A stretch of DNA of 64,000 nucleotides from assembly GCF_011059185.1 (NCBI RefSeq), contig NZ_JAALFE010000001.1:310001-374000 (forward strand). Reading direction: 5' to 3'. Below are positions 63,720-64,000 of the stretch, piece by piece (positions within the stretch are counted from its first letter, which is position 1; each line of letters begins with the position of its first letter). A program made the translations under genes and the position numbers. The notes below the pieces were generated by a model. The model was given only the letters and a program-made list of their open reading frames with translations. It was not told where the DNA came from and did no database searches. Source of the DNA: Paragemmobacter kunshanensis. GTDB lineage: Bacteria > Pseudomonadota > Alphaproteobacteria > Rhodobacterales > Rhodobacteraceae.

Positions 63720-64000
63720 AGGTGTTCAACCAACCGCTGGGCGGGAACGAGATGGCGCGATTCGGTGGGCCTGCCACGATGATGCGCCTGCCTGCGGCGG
63801 CATCGCCCGAGGGGCTGGATGTGGGGTTCATCGGGATACCGATGGATCATGGCACCTCCAACCGCTCTGGCACGCGGCTGGGGCCGCGTCAGATCAGGGA
63901 CGAAAGCCGGATGCTGCGCCCCTATAACATGGCGACGGGGGCGGCGCCGTTCGATCACCTGCAGGTGGCCGATCTGGGCGACGTGGCGATCAACACCTTT
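63716..64000 (+). CDS. Ureohydrolase, agmatinase/guanidinobutyrase family (partial)
   Basis: The first 95 codons of an arginase/agmatinase-family enzyme are present, cut by the window end. The amino-terminal block IGIPMDHGTSNRSGTRLGPR, followed by an RDESRMLRPYN stretch, is typical of agmatinase-like ureohydrolases. The metal-binding GDxxxDxH motifs lie beyond the window. These enzymes release urea from guanidino compounds: agmatine to putrescine, or guanidinobutyrate to GABA. The start overlaps the MBL-fold gene by ATGA, tying it to the importer operon. Confidence 0.88.
   Translation, partial: MKVFNQPLGGNEMARFGGPATMMRLPAAASPEGLDVGFIGIPMDHGTSNRSGTRLGPRQIRDESRMLRPYNMATGAAPFDHLQVADLGDVAINTF

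Overview
The window is dense, high-GC, mostly operonic DNA from an alphaproteobacterium, most likely a member of the Rhodobacteraceae. The lineage call is an inference. It rests on a solitary CcrM-type GANTC methyltransferase, a carboxynorspermidine-type polyamine pathway, a DciA-like DUF721 protein, MtaB, many ATGA/TGATG gene overlaps and the GC-rich codon use. No rRNA, prophage, insertion sequence or CRISPR array is visible. Two tRNA genes are present: Lys-TTT and Arg-CCT.

Layout. 1-8.1 kb holds a partial CoA-transferase, DsbA, DciA, mutY, alkB, a TetR regulator, a secreted protein with three 50-residue repeats, ccrM (three GANTC sites in its promoter) and rnhB. 7.4-10.3 kb holds small secreted or membrane proteins, including a membrane-anchored protein with a C-terminal winged-helix-like domain. 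10.5-12.9 kb is nspC plus a carboxynorspermidine-synthase-type dehydrogenase. 13.0-24.2 kb is a divergent sugar or polyol locus. Leftward run the binding protein, two permeases, a SorC regulator, xylulokinase and a nuclease-fold protein. Rightward run the ATPase, a G1P dehydrogenase (AraM-like), an SIS isomerase, an SDR and a NagD/AraL-like HAD phosphatase. 24.3-30.5 kb holds a GSCFA and SGNH-like pair, tRNA-Lys, dapF, mtaB, a LacI regulator, tRNA-Arg, a truncated haemoglobin and a small HTH protein in a lower-GC patch with inverted repeats. 30.7-36.6 kb is gyrB, a LysE exporter, a VOC protein, recF and dnaN. 36.8-39.3 kb is an OprC-type copper receptor with a DUF2946-like protein. 39.4-47.4 kb is a self-contained type I secretion operon (HlyD, ABC, TolC) with its own Ig-repeat adhesin.

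47.6-57.6 kb is an aminosugar regulon built around a divergent promoter. Leftward run murQ, a binding protein, two permeases, a Gfo/Idh/MocA oxidoreductase and an ATPase. Rightward run a BadF-type kinase, a GntR regulator, a SIS deaminase and nagA. Two mirrored copies of an 18-bp box of the form TGGTATT-N4-TGGYATY flank the divergent starts, one per side. The pathway fits uptake of GlcNAc- or MurNAc-type sugars, phosphorylation, lactyl-ether cleavage, deacetylation and deamination.

57.6-64 kb is a CorA transporter, then a TetR-controlled, polyamine-type ABC importer with a metallo-beta-lactamase-fold protein and a ureohydrolase (agmatinase family) cut by the window end.

The best candidates for something undescribed are the AraL/AraM-like polyol locus at 13.9-24.2 kb, the membrane-tethered C-terminal winged-helix protein at 8.4 kb, and the mirrored-operator aminosugar regulon containing an oxidoreductase of unknown role.
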